64,000 nt of DNA from Parabacteroides sp. (GTDB taxonomy: Bacteria > Bacteroidota > Bacteroidia > Bacteroidales > Tannerellaceae), in NCBI GenBank assembly GCA_017937385.1, contig JAGBDR010000004.1, forward strand, positions 57,540-121,539, read 5' to 3'. Below are positions 25,990-35,300 of this stretch, one piece after another. The translations under genes and the position numbers were made by a program. Each line of letters begins with the position of its first letter. Position 1 is the stretch's first letter. Under the pieces are notes generated by a model that saw only the letters and a program-made list of their open reading frames with translations, searched no databases and had not been told where the DNA came from.

Positions 25990-28272
25990 ATGAAGAAATA
26001 TGTCATATACTGTTTGCTCTTTTCTTTTGTATCCTGCCAGATGCAGATAGAGGAGAAGGAGTATAATAGGGGAATCCATATTATTCCACAACCCTTACAA
26101 TTGGAAGTAGGGGTTGGGACCTTTGATATCAATGCTTCGACTACCATCGTCCTGGAGGATAACATTTGGGAGGATGAAGCCGGTTGGTTGAAGGATAAAT
26201 TGGAGTGTGTAGGTTGTTGTAAACTCTCTTTTGCAGATCGGCCGGCGGAAAATAGTATCCTGTTTAAGACGAATGAAAATCTGGAGAAGGAAGGATATGA
26301 GATCGTCGTCGATGAAAAACGGGTTTCACTTTCCGCTGCGACGGAAGCCGGTATGTTTTATGCTATACAGACGTTGTTGCAACTGTTACCGGCAGAAATA
26401 GAGAGTCCGGTACCGGTCCCGTTCGGATTGTCCGTGCCCGTCGTTCGGATCGTGGACCATCCTCGGTTTCGTTATCGCGGACTGATGATAGATGTCTGCC
26501 GCCATTTCTTTTCGGTAGAGGAACTGAAAAAGCAAATATCGGTGATGGCGATGTTGAAGCTGAATTACCTGCATCTGCATTTGACGGATAATCAAGGCTG
26601 GCGCATTGCCATAGACAAGTATCCCCAGTTGGTCGAATGCTCGGCAATACAGGAAACGTATAACGGAGAGATGTATGGTCCCTATTATTACACGAAAGAG
26701 GATATAAAAGAACTGGTGGAGTATGCGAGCCGTCACCACATAGAGGTGATACCGGAGATCGAGTTTCCGGGGCATAGTTTGTCGGCTTTGATTCCTTTCC
26801 CTGAACTCTCCTGTATGGGAGGCCCTTTCAAAAGCGAACAGGTTTTTGGAGTCGAAGAGAATGTCTTTTGCGTAGGAAACGATTCGGTCTTTGTCTTGAT
26901 GGAAAATATTCTGAAGGAGGTTGCCGAGTTATTCCCCTCGCGGTATCTGCACATTGGTGGGGATGAGTGTGTGAAAAGGTATTGGAAAACATGCCCCCGT
27001 TGTCAGGCGTTGGCAAAAAGACTGGGACTGAAACCTACCGGCGAACATTCGGTTGAGGAACAACTGCAAAGCTATGCAATCAAACGGATGGAACGTTTTG
27101 TTTCCGATACATTGGGCAAACGAATGCTCGGTTGGGAAGAGATTCTGGAGGGCGGATTGCCGGAAGATGCAACCGTGATGAGCTGGAAAGGGACGGAAAG
27201 TGGGGCTAAAGCGGCTGCTATGGGCCATGACGTCATTATGGCATCGATGGCCGACGGGCTTTATTTGTGTGCGGCACAAGGAGCGGACGAGGTGGAGCCT
27301 GCCGCTATGGGAGGACAGTCGTATTTGAAAGATGTGTATGAGTTTGAACCGGTATCCGAAGGATTGTCGGATGAACACAAACACTATGTGGTGGGCGCTC
27401 AGGCTTGCTTATGGAGTGAATGGACTTCGTCTGTGGATCTTTTGGAGTATATGTTATATCCACGTGCTGTTGCCTTGGCGGAAACCGCATGGTCCCTGCC
27501 TGAAAATAAAGACTGGGTTGATTTTCAGAGGCGTCTGGAGAATATGCAGGCCCGATTGGATTTGAGAGGTGTTAATTACCATATTCCGATGCCGGAAGGG
27601 GAATTGACGACAAACAAAGTTTTTACAGCTGATTCCGTGGTACTGGAATTTACCAATAGCCGTTCCCTTCCGATGGTCTATACGGTGGATGGTACCGATC
27701 CGGATGCGGATTCTCCTTGTTTACCGGAACGGCTTGTGTTGCAGTCATCGTGTGTTTTGAAAGTCTGTACGAAAGCGGGGAGCGGCAAGCTCAGTCCGGT
27801 TCGTCTTGTCAATGTTGAGAAACAAACGGCTGTTCCGGCTCTGCAAGGCGGTTGTTCCGGGCAAATCCATCTGAAATTGGCGAGTGGACTTTTTAAAAAC
27901 GAGGAGGATTATGCAAAGGCACGGTTTGAAAAGGATACGGTGATCCGTTCTTTTTCATGCTATAATAGGGATAAATTCGATTTCAAGACACCCGGTCTGG
28001 CTGTTTATACCGGAGAATTTCAAGTACCGGAAACGGGGGTTTACACCTTTAGGTCGAATGCGGATGAATTGTGGATTGCAGGTTCGCGATTGATTTACAA
28101 CCCGACCTCTTCCCGTTTTTATGAAAAGAAGACGCAGATAGCTTTGGAAAAGGGTATACATCCCTTTAAACTGGTCTTTTCCAATCGGTTGAAAGAGGGA
28201 TTCGCTTCTTGTTGGTATCCGATAGATTTTCAGTATCTGTTGCCGTCTGGTGGCGAATGGGTGAAAAAATAA
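25990..28272 (+). CDS. GH20 beta-N-acetylhexosaminidase with C-terminal CHB_HEX and PA14-like domains
   Basis: A 760-residue lipoprotein (FVSCQ lipobox). A GH20b N-terminal domain is followed by the TIM barrel with FRYRGLMIDVCRHFF, HLHLTDNQGWRI and the catalytic HIGGDECVKR (Asp-Glu pair near residues 324-325). A chitobiase-type C-terminal domain (YTVDGTDPDADSP) and a PA14-like module (GVYTFRSNADELWIAGSRL) follow. It removes terminal GlcNAc or GalNAc from oligosaccharides, probably in the periplasm or at the surface. It starts 10 bp after the BNR gene in the same operon. All catalytic features are present, in contrast to the GH20 remnant at 31.4 kb. Confidence 0.93.
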   Translation: MKKYVIYCLLFSFVSCQMQIEEKEYNRGIHIIPQPLQLEVGVGTFDINASTTIVLEDNIWEDEAGWLKDKLECVGCCKLSFADRPAENSILFKTNENLEKEGYEIVVDEKRVSLSAATEAGMFYAIQTLLQLLPAEIESPVPVPFGLSVPVVRIVDHPRFRYRGLMIDVCRHFFSVEELKKQISVMAMLKLNYLHLHLTDNQGWRIAIDKYPQLVECSAIQETYNGEMYGPYYYTKEDIKELVEYASRHHIEVIPEIEFPGHSLSALIPFPELSCMGGPFKSEQVFGVEENVFCVGNDSVFVLMENILKEVAELFPSRYLHIGGDECVKRYWKTCPRCQALAKRLGLKPTGEHSVEEQLQSYAIKRMERFVSDTLGKRMLGWEEILEGGLPEDATVMSWKGTESGAKAAAMGHDVIMASMADGLYLCAAQGADEVEPAAMGGQSYLKDVYEFEPVSEGLSDEHKHYVVGAQACLWSEWTSSVDLLEYMLYPRAVALAETAWSLPENKDWVDFQRRLENMQARLDLRGVNYHIPMPEGELTTNKVFTADSVVLEFTNSRSLPMVYTVDGTDPDADSPCLPERLVLQSSCVLKVCTKAGSGKLSPVRLVNVEKQTAVPALQGGCSGQIHLKLASGLFKNEEDYAKARFEKDTVIRSFSCYNRDKFDFKTPGLAVYTGEFQVPETGVYTFRSNADELWIAGSRLIYNPTSSRFYEKKTQIALEKGIHPFKLVFSNRLKEGFASCWYPIDFQYLLPSGGEWVKK

Positions 28273-28292
28273 TTTTAATTGTTGCACGTAAA

Positions 28293-29315
28293 ATGAAAAG
28301 TATATATAAACTGTTTATAGGGGTGATTCTGTTGGGCAGCTGCCGGCCGGTAGGTAATCAGGCTGATTTGAATGCGGATCGGGATTCGAATGCGCTGTTT
28401 CTGAATATGGCTCCTCACAAAAAAATGATCGTCGATGTCGATATGTGTACAGATGTGGATGATGCTTGTGCATTGAGGATCGCAACCGCACTGGATGATG
28501 ATGGCGTTATCGATCTGATGGGAGTCGCGTTTTCGGTGAACGGCCCCAATAATCTGGAGGCACTGCGGGGGTTTTTGCTTTACGAAGGCAAACCGGATGT
28601 ACTGATCGGAAAAAGCGCGGTAGCCAATGGACCCGAAGAATCTCCTTATTGGGATTTGATGGCTGAATATAGCGATGGAAATGTCCATGCTTATGAGGCT
28701 GTAAAGATGTATCGGAAAATATTGTCTGAAAGCGATACTCCGGTGGATATCGTCACGACCGGGTATACGACCAACATAGAGTGTCTGTTGAAGAGTGAAG
28801 CGGATGAGTATTCCGCGTTATCGGGTTTGGAACTCGTCAAAAAGAAATGCGGGCAGTTGTATGTTGTGGGCGCGACCTATCCGGAAGGCCGTTGCAACAA
28901 CATCTGGTTTGCCCCGGCCGCCAGGACAGCCGCTGATTATATCAGCAAGAATTGGCCTTATCCAATACTCTTTTTTACGAATAATGTAGGCGGGAGGCTC
29001 GTGTGCGGAGCTCAGTTGCAATTGGTCGATCTGGACCGGAACGACATTGTCACCAAGGCTCTGGTGGCATTCGGAACCGAAACCGGACGGCTTGCCTGGG
29101 ACCCTTTTGGCGTATGGTGTGCCGGATATGCTTGCGGAAAAATCAACCGGTTGGGTTTCAAACGGGTCAATATATGCATTGATACGGAAACCGGATGTAA
29201 TACATTTACGGATGCTGACGATGGAAAGCATTTTGTCATATATCCTTTGTGTGATAATGATAACTATTACAATACCATGATGGATCATCTATTGATCAAA
29301 AAAGCCAAGCTTTAA
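28293..29315 (+). CDS. Nucleoside hydrolase-like lipoprotein
   Basis: A 340-residue protein with a lipobox (LLGSC, Cys17) and the calcium-binding motif of inosine-uridine nucleoside hydrolases near the N-terminus: IVDVDMCTDVDDACAL (D48, D50, D54, D56, D57). Further segments VDIVTTGYTTNIECLL and a C-terminal CDND fit the fold. These enzymes cleave N-glycosidic bonds of nucleosides; export as a lipoprotein within a glycan locus suggests an extracytoplasmic glycosidic substrate. The start follows the GH20 stop by about 20 bp. Confidence 0.78.
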   Translation: MKSIYKLFIGVILLGSCRPVGNQADLNADRDSNALFLNMAPHKKMIVDVDMCTDVDDACALRIATALDDDGVIDLMGVAFSVNGPNNLEALRGFLLYEGKPDVLIGKSAVANGPEESPYWDLMAEYSDGNVHAYEAVKMYRKILSESDTPVDIVTTGYTTNIECLLKSEADEYSALSGLELVKKKCGQLYVVGATYPEGRCNNIWFAPAARTAADYISKNWPYPILFFTNNVGGRLVCGAQLQLVDLDRNDIVTKALVAFGTETGRLAWDPFGVWCAGYACGKINRLGFKRVNICIDTETGCNTFTDADDGKHFVIYPLCDNDNYYNTMMDHLLIKKAKL

Positions 29316-29375
29316 TTGTTACCGAGATTGTTCAAGAACCATTTAAAACACACTAATAAAGTAAACTGAGAAAAT

Positions 29376-30581
29376 ATGGAAAAAATAAACAGACGACAAT
29401 TCATAAGTCGGTTCGGATTGGCAACGACAGCCGTATGTTTGTCTCCGCGTTTTGCCTTTGCGCAACCGTTGAATTCGAATAAGAAAATTCGTATAGGGGT
29501 AGTTGGCGGAAACTTTGGTTTGGGTTTCTTCTTCCATGAACATCCTAATTGCATAGTTGAGGCGGTGAGTGACCTGAATATGCAGAGAAGGGAGAAACTG
29601 ATGGAGGTCTATCAGTGTAAAAAGTCTTATGAGTCATTGGATAAATTGCTGAAGGATCCTAAAGTGGAGGCGGTTGCCTTGTTTACTCCGGCTCCAGATC
29701 ATGTACGTCATACGATCCAGTGTATGAAAGCCGGGAAACATGTGCTTTGTGCTGTACCGGCTGCCATGACGGAAGAGGAGTGCAGTCAATTATTTGAAGC
29801 TGTAAAACATTCCGGCCTCACGTATATGATGGCAGAAACTTCCACCTATCGGGAAGAAACAATGATGGTCAAGGAATTGTACAAGTCCGGCAAGTTCGGG
29901 AATATTTTCAGCAGTGCCGCCCAATATTATCATCCGGGTTTGGAGACGTTATATTTTGACGAAAACAGGAAACCTACTTGGAGGCATGGGCTTCCTCCTA
30001 TGTTGTACCCGACACATGTCACCTCTTTCCTGATCGCAGTAACGGGAGAAAGGCTGACCAGTGTGACTTGTAACGGATGGGGCGACGGTAGCCCGATATT
30101 GGACAACAATCCGTTCGGCAATCCTTTCTGGAACGAGACGGCTCTTTTCCGGACAGACAAGGGCAATTCCTTCATCGGCGAAGTTTGCTGGCGAGGGGCC
30201 TTGGTCGGTGTTGAGAGAGGTGAGTGGCATGGCGACAAAATGAGTTATTATGCGGAATACAAAGGTCTGAAATCGCATGAAGTGATCTCAGCCGACGTAC
30301 AGGGAAAAGATGAAGGCGGTTTTGTTGTCGATGAACCGGAGATGCATTTTGTTGAAATGAAAGAATGGTGGAAGACCGGCTTGCCGGGTAAAATCAGCCA
30401 TACGAGTGGACATGGCAATTCGCATTGTTTTATTACGCATGAATTTATCAGTGCCCTTGTCGAAAATCGGGTTCCTGAAGTGAATATACATGAAGCGTTG
30501 GCCTATACGATTCCGGGTATTGTCGCGCATCAATCGGCCATGCGGGGCGGTGAGTTGTTGAAGATTCCCGTATTCGATTGA
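29376..30581 (+). CDS. Exported Gfo/Idh/MocA-family protein
   Basis: A 401-residue protein with a twin-arginine-like leader (NRRQFISRFGLATTAV) and a Rossmann NAD-binding segment (IRIGVVGGNFGLGFFF). VEAVALFTPAPDHVRHTIQCMKAGKHVLCA is the standard second motif of Gfo/Idh/MocA oxidoreductases. Exported members in Bacteroidales loci include the GH109 alpha-N-acetylgalactosaminidases, which use NAD non-catalytically; this protein is shorter than typical GH109 members and I cannot assign it there. It follows the nucleoside hydrolase by 60 bp and likely acts in the periplasm. Confidence 0.8.
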   Translation: MEKINRRQFISRFGLATTAVCLSPRFAFAQPLNSNKKIRIGVVGGNFGLGFFFHEHPNCIVEAVSDLNMQRREKLMEVYQCKKSYESLDKLLKDPKVEAVALFTPAPDHVRHTIQCMKAGKHVLCAVPAAMTEEECSQLFEAVKHSGLTYMMAETSTYREETMMVKELYKSGKFGNIFSSAAQYYHPGLETLYFDENRKPTWRHGLPPMLYPTHVTSFLIAVTGERLTSVTCNGWGDGSPILDNNPFGNPFWNETALFRTDKGNSFIGEVCWRGALVGVERGEWHGDKMSYYAEYKGLKSHEVISADVQGKDEGGFVVDEPEMHFVEMKEWWKTGLPGKISHTSGHGNSHCFITHEFISALVENRVPEVNIHEALAYTIPGIVAHQSAMRGGELLKIPVFD

Positions 30582-30612
30582 AATTAGTAACTTATCAATA
30601 AAATATAGAAGT

Positions 30613-31287
30613 ATGAAAGATTTGAAAAAATGGTTGCTGATAAGCGTTTGTATGTTGGCAACGGTCCCTTTGTTTGGACAGCAGGCTGTTGATTGGGCTA
30701 ATTTTGAACGGTATGCCGAACAAAACAAAACGGTCAAGAAACCGGCGAAAGTCGTGTTCATGGGCAATTCGATTACGGAGTGCTGGTGGAATGCGGATTC
30801 GCTTTTCTTCAAGGATAACGGATATATTGCCAGAGGCATCAGTGGTCAGGTGACCTCCCAGATGCTGGTCCGTTTCCGCAGGGATGTGCTCGAATTGGAA
30901 CCCAAGGCGGTGGTAATCCTTGCCGGAGCGAATGATATAGCCGAAAACAATGGATATATTTCATTGGAAAATATCAAAGGCAACATCATTTCCATGATCG
31001 AGTTGGCAAAACTCCATAAGATTGATGTGATTCTTTGTTCTTTGCTGCCTGCCTATGACTTTAGTTGGCATAAAGGATTGGAACCGGCTGGTAAGATCAT
31101 TGAGCTGAACAAAATGCTGAAAGAGTATGCCGATCGTAATAACATCACCTATGTGGACTATCATTCCGAAATGGCAGATGAACGGAACGGTTTACCGCTC
31201 AACTATTCGGAAGACGGCGTGCATCCGACTTTGGAAGGATACAAGGTGATGGAAAAAATCATTGATCCGGTCTTGAAACGCTATTGA
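30613..31287 (+). CDS. SGNH/GDSL-family esterase
   Basis: A 224-residue secreted hydrolase with the four SGNH blocks: GNSIT (nucleophile Ser53), GISGQ (75-79), GAND (Asn107) and DGVHP (Asp201, His204). A signal peptide ending near LFGQQ exports it. Related Bacteroidales enzymes remove acetyl groups from sugars, so in this operon it may de-O-acetylate the glycan before or after glycosidase action. It is the last plus-strand gene before a hairpin terminator. Confidence 0.85.
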   Translation: MKDLKKWLLISVCMLATVPLFGQQAVDWANFERYAEQNKTVKKPAKVVFMGNSITECWWNADSLFFKDNGYIARGISGQVTSQMLVRFRRDVLELEPKAVVILAGANDIAENNGYISLENIKGNIISMIELAKLHKIDVILCSLLPAYDFSWHKGLEPAGKIIELNKMLKEYADRNNITYVDYHSEMADERNGLPLNYSEDGVHPTLEGYKVMEKIIDPVLKRY

Positions 31288-31299
31288 CGGATTTGGGAA

Positions 31300-31337
31300 C
31301 CTGTTTGAATGATCGTACCTATCGAAATTCAAACAGG
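31300..31337. terminator. Bidirectional hairpin after the SGNH gene
   Basis: CCTGTTTGAAT (31300-31310) pairs perfectly with 31327-31337 across a 16-nt loop, between the convergent SGNH and GH20-remnant genes. The stem is strong but U-tracts are short. Confidence 0.65.
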
Positions 31338-31358
31338 CCCTTATTCTGAATCGGGCAT

Positions 31359-32204
31359 TTAGCGGTTGCCTGTTGGGGGCGTTTTCGACCAGCTCTTTTC
31401 GGCAATGGGCACTAAATGTTCGAATATTTGTTTTTTATTTTCCTTGGAATGCGGGATGTTGGATTCCCGGATCATTTGTTCTACATGAAAAGGAAGGTTG
31501 GATGCGATACCTTCCGGACGCATCATTCCGCTTGAGATGGTGACTTTTTTGGCTTGGGCGTATAAAATCATGTTCTCTGCTTCTGGCTGCGGTTTCGGGA
31601 TGAAACTATAAAGTCCCTCCATAAAATGAAGCCTGTTTATTTTTAGCATGGCCATGCAATCAATCAATTCTTTCAGATTTTCATCGGGGATGAGATGTAA
31701 AGGCGTGTATAGCACGACCGACCGGTTGTCGCATTGAGGCCCGTCTAAAATCGTCATTCCCGGAACTCTCCATTTGATGTTTTCTACCGGGGTAAGGCTG
31801 TTGATAGCCGGAGGGAGCAGGCAACGTAATGTCTGCATGGCATAAAAGAATCCTTTCTGTCCGGAAGCTTCTACCAGAATACAAGACGGGGCTATGTTCA
31901 GCTTGTAATGTTCTTTGGCTAATTTACTGTCTGTACGGAATTGGATGTCTGCCTGTTTGTCTTGTATGACGATTTTCGGGGTGAATCCGGCGGCCTGATT
32001 AAGCAGGTTTGTCAGTTCACGGGCAATCAGGGCCTGTTTCTCATTTTCTACACTGATAAGGGTGGTCTTGTTGAAGACAAAATCGCCTTTGTCCGATACG
32101 CTTTGTTGGGGAAGGGGAATGATTTCTGTTTTTGTGTCCGACGAAGTGTATTTTGCGAATATCACAACTAAAAGAATTGAAAATATACCAGTTCTGAGTA
32201 ACAT
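31359..32204 (-). pseudogene. GH20 remnant lacking the catalytic core
   Basis: A 281-residue open frame with a signal peptide and a GH20b-type N-terminal domain (FFYAMQTLRCLLPP, like the equivalent of intact GH20s). It then has only the first barrel segment (LKELIDCMAMLKINRLHFM) with the expected HLTDxxGW replaced. It jumps straight to a C-terminal piece (VPIAEKSWSKTP) resembling the family's late AExxW segment. The HxGGDE catalytic motif and some 250 residues are absent, which is best explained by an internal in-frame deletion. It lies opposite the operon and could be an inactive binding protein if expressed. Confidence 0.7.
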
Positions 32205-32386
32205 ATAAGATTGATTTTAATGATACATGATTATTGTTCGATTTTTGTTTGTTGCAAATCTATGATTCTCAATATACGGTTTAGGTTCGATATTGTCCGG
32301 GAAAACTCAAAATTTGTTTTTTTGCTCTGTAAGGCTTGTTTTTCGGATGATTTTGTATTTTTGCAGGACAAAGGGTTATATACATT

Positions 32387-35300
32387 ATGCAAGTGTTAGG
32401 GCGATATAAACAAGTATATCTATTATTCTTTTTTTTATTTTTGACAGGGACTCTTCAGGCGATCCCCAGGTATTATTTTAAACAAATATCATTGGCGGAT
32501 GGCTTGTCTCAATCTTCAGTGAAATGTGTATTGGTGGACGACCGGGGGGTTCTGTGGATTGGGACCCGGTTTGGTTTGAACCGTTTCGATAGGGAAAAGA
32601 TCACAGTTTATCAGGAAGAACATGACAACCCGTATTCTCTTCCATATAATGATGTCGTTTTTCTGGAGGAAGATGCGGAACGGAATATTTGGGTCGGGAC
32701 CAGTCGGGGATTAGCCACTTTCGACCGGAATTCCCGTAAATTTGATTGTCTGGAATTGGACGGAGAACCGATCGTGGCGACTTGTTGCCTGCTTATGCCG
32801 GAAGGTGTCTATTTTTTCGGTGCGAAGGGTGTGTATTATTATTCCTATGCGGAAAAGAAAATCGGCAAGTGCCAGTTGAATGATACCATGCCGCTTTCAG
32901 TTCCCAACCGTGCTTATTTATATGACGAAAAGGAGGAAAAGATCATTCTGTCTTTCCGGGGGAACGGCATTTGGTGGTATTATCCGAAGAAAGGAACAAT
33001 GGAGCGGGTTCCGTTTATCCAGGAAAGAAACATACCGGCCCTGTTTCAGGATTCTCTTGGAAGGACTTGGGTGTCAGTCTATAATAAAGGCGTTTATTGT
33101 TATGACCGTGGTGGGCGGTTGGTCGAACATCTGGAAACACCGGAACGTTTGACACACAATGTTGTGCAGGATATGCAGGAAAAGGACGGTGAACTTTGGT
33201 TGGCAACCGACGGAGGAGGCATCAATATCTATAATTATGCTGACAGGACCGTAAAAGGAATCATGCACCTTCCGGGTGATCGTCATTCGCTTCCGGTCAA
33301 TTCTTTTGCCAGCCTGTATATCGACGATGAAGGAAATATCTGGGCCGGTAGTATTTTGGGCGGACTGATCGGTATCAAGCCTGTCTACATGACAACCTAT
33401 CGGGATGCGCCTCCCGGAGCGACCTATGGATTGAGTTTCCAATCGGTTGCATCCATGTATGAAGATCATGACGGGAAGATTTGGATGGGGACAGATGGGG
33501 GCGGAATGGATTTGTTTGATCCGAAAAGTGAGACGTTTCAGGAATATAGGCAGACGGAGAACATGAAGATCGTTTCCATTATGCCTTATAATGATTCGGA
33601 GTTGTTGCTGTCCTTGTTTGGTGTGGGAATTTATCGTTTTAACAAGAAGACCGGTGAGTGCCGGGAGTTCCCGTTGAACTGGGGAAACGTCCGACAAGAT
33701 CTTTTCCTGTGTGGAAATTCGGTCTGTTTGCGTCGGATGGATGATGACCGTTTTTGTCTTTTGACCGACAATTATCTGTTCGTATATGACCATCGGAAAC
33801 ATCAGTTCGAATCCTTTTCGGAAAATATGTTGCCGAACTTCCAGGCTCCTCGTTTTGTTGCGGGTGATTCGTGCTACATCGGTACTTCTGCCGGATTATA
33901 TGTTCTGGACTTTCCTGCCAGAGAACTGCGTCCGATTTTCTTGCCCGGCGATGGGATCGGCACGATAACGGCGGTAAAGCAAGGAAAAGACAGACGTTTT
34001 TGGCTGGGTACGACTTCCGGCTTGTATGTCTATGACCGTGCCCTGCAAAAGTTGGATACGGTTGAAACGAAACGCTTTATCGGAGTCATGTCTCTTGCTT
34101 TTGATAACCGTGACCAGCTGTGGGTTAGCACGCATGAAGGATTGTATGCGTATGTCCCAAAAGAGAAACGTATCGTCGTTTTGGGAGAATCCGATGGTGT
34201 TTTTACACATGAGTTTTTACCGCAAGCGGCATTGGAATCCGTCTATGGCGACATTTACATGGCAGGTGTGGAAGGTGTCGTGCGGATACGTCCGGATCAG
34301 AAGTTTCAGGAAGAGAAAGATTTTTCCGTCAGTCTGATCAACTTGGCGTTGGATGGCTCTTTTATCCATCAGGATGGTCTGTTTGGCGAGCAGGAGATAT
34401 CCATTCCTTGGGATTATTCCTCTTTAGGATTGAGTGTTATCGTCAAGGAAAAGGATCTGATACGGAAGAAATTATTCCGTTTTTATATCAAAGGAGACCG
34501 TGAGGATTTGTTGGAAACATCCAGCCATGCCTTTTCGTTTCCGGCTCTTTCTCCCGGTAATTACGAGTTGTGGGTTTCTTATAGCAAGCGAAACGGCGAC
34601 TGGAGCATTCCTTTGAAACTGTTGGTGGTCCATGTGGTCCCTCCTCTATGGCGCCGTGCCTGGTTTTGGGCTGTTTTGGTTTTGCTGTTGGTGACTGTTG
34701 CCGCCTGGATCGTCCGGTCGGTCATGAAGCGTAAGGAACGGGAACTCGCCTGGACAATGAAAGAGCATGAACGCAAATTCTATGAAGAGAAAGTCCGTTT
34801 CATGGTCAATATCAGTCATGAACTTCGTACGCCGTTGACTTTGATCTACGCTCCGCTCAAACGTTTGTTGAAATCCGGGAGGGTGACGGATGAAGAGGTT
34901 TCCAAGCAACTGGATGGTTTGTTGTTGCAGACTTGCCGGATGCAGGAAATTGTTGATATGGTATTGGAAGCACAAAGATCAGACACGAACGGCGATGTCA
35001 TGGATATTCGTTTTCACAACATCGCGGATTGGATACGGACCGTGACGGATGATTTTGCACAGGAATTTGAAGCACGTGGTATTCGGTTGGAATACAAATT
35101 GGATGCATCTGTGGAGAAGATACCTTTCGATGCGGCCAAATGTCGTGTCGTATTGTCCAATTTGTTGATTAATGCGATGAAATTCAGCGATCCGAATACC
35201 TTGTTGGTCATTCGTACGGAACGTATGGGAGCCTTTTTGCGTATTTCACTTGCCGATCAGGGGATCGGGTTGGATCATGTAGACATGGATCGTCTGTTTT

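Noticed and set aside
29376-30581. GH109 alpha-N-acetylgalactosaminidase
   Set aside because: The twin-arginine leader and Rossmann fold fit, but the protein is short for GH109 and I could not confirm diagnostic motifs, so only the superfamily is given.
33074-33802. 242-residue minus-strand frame inside the HTCS gene
   Set aside because: It is antisense to beta-propeller repeats, with no start context.
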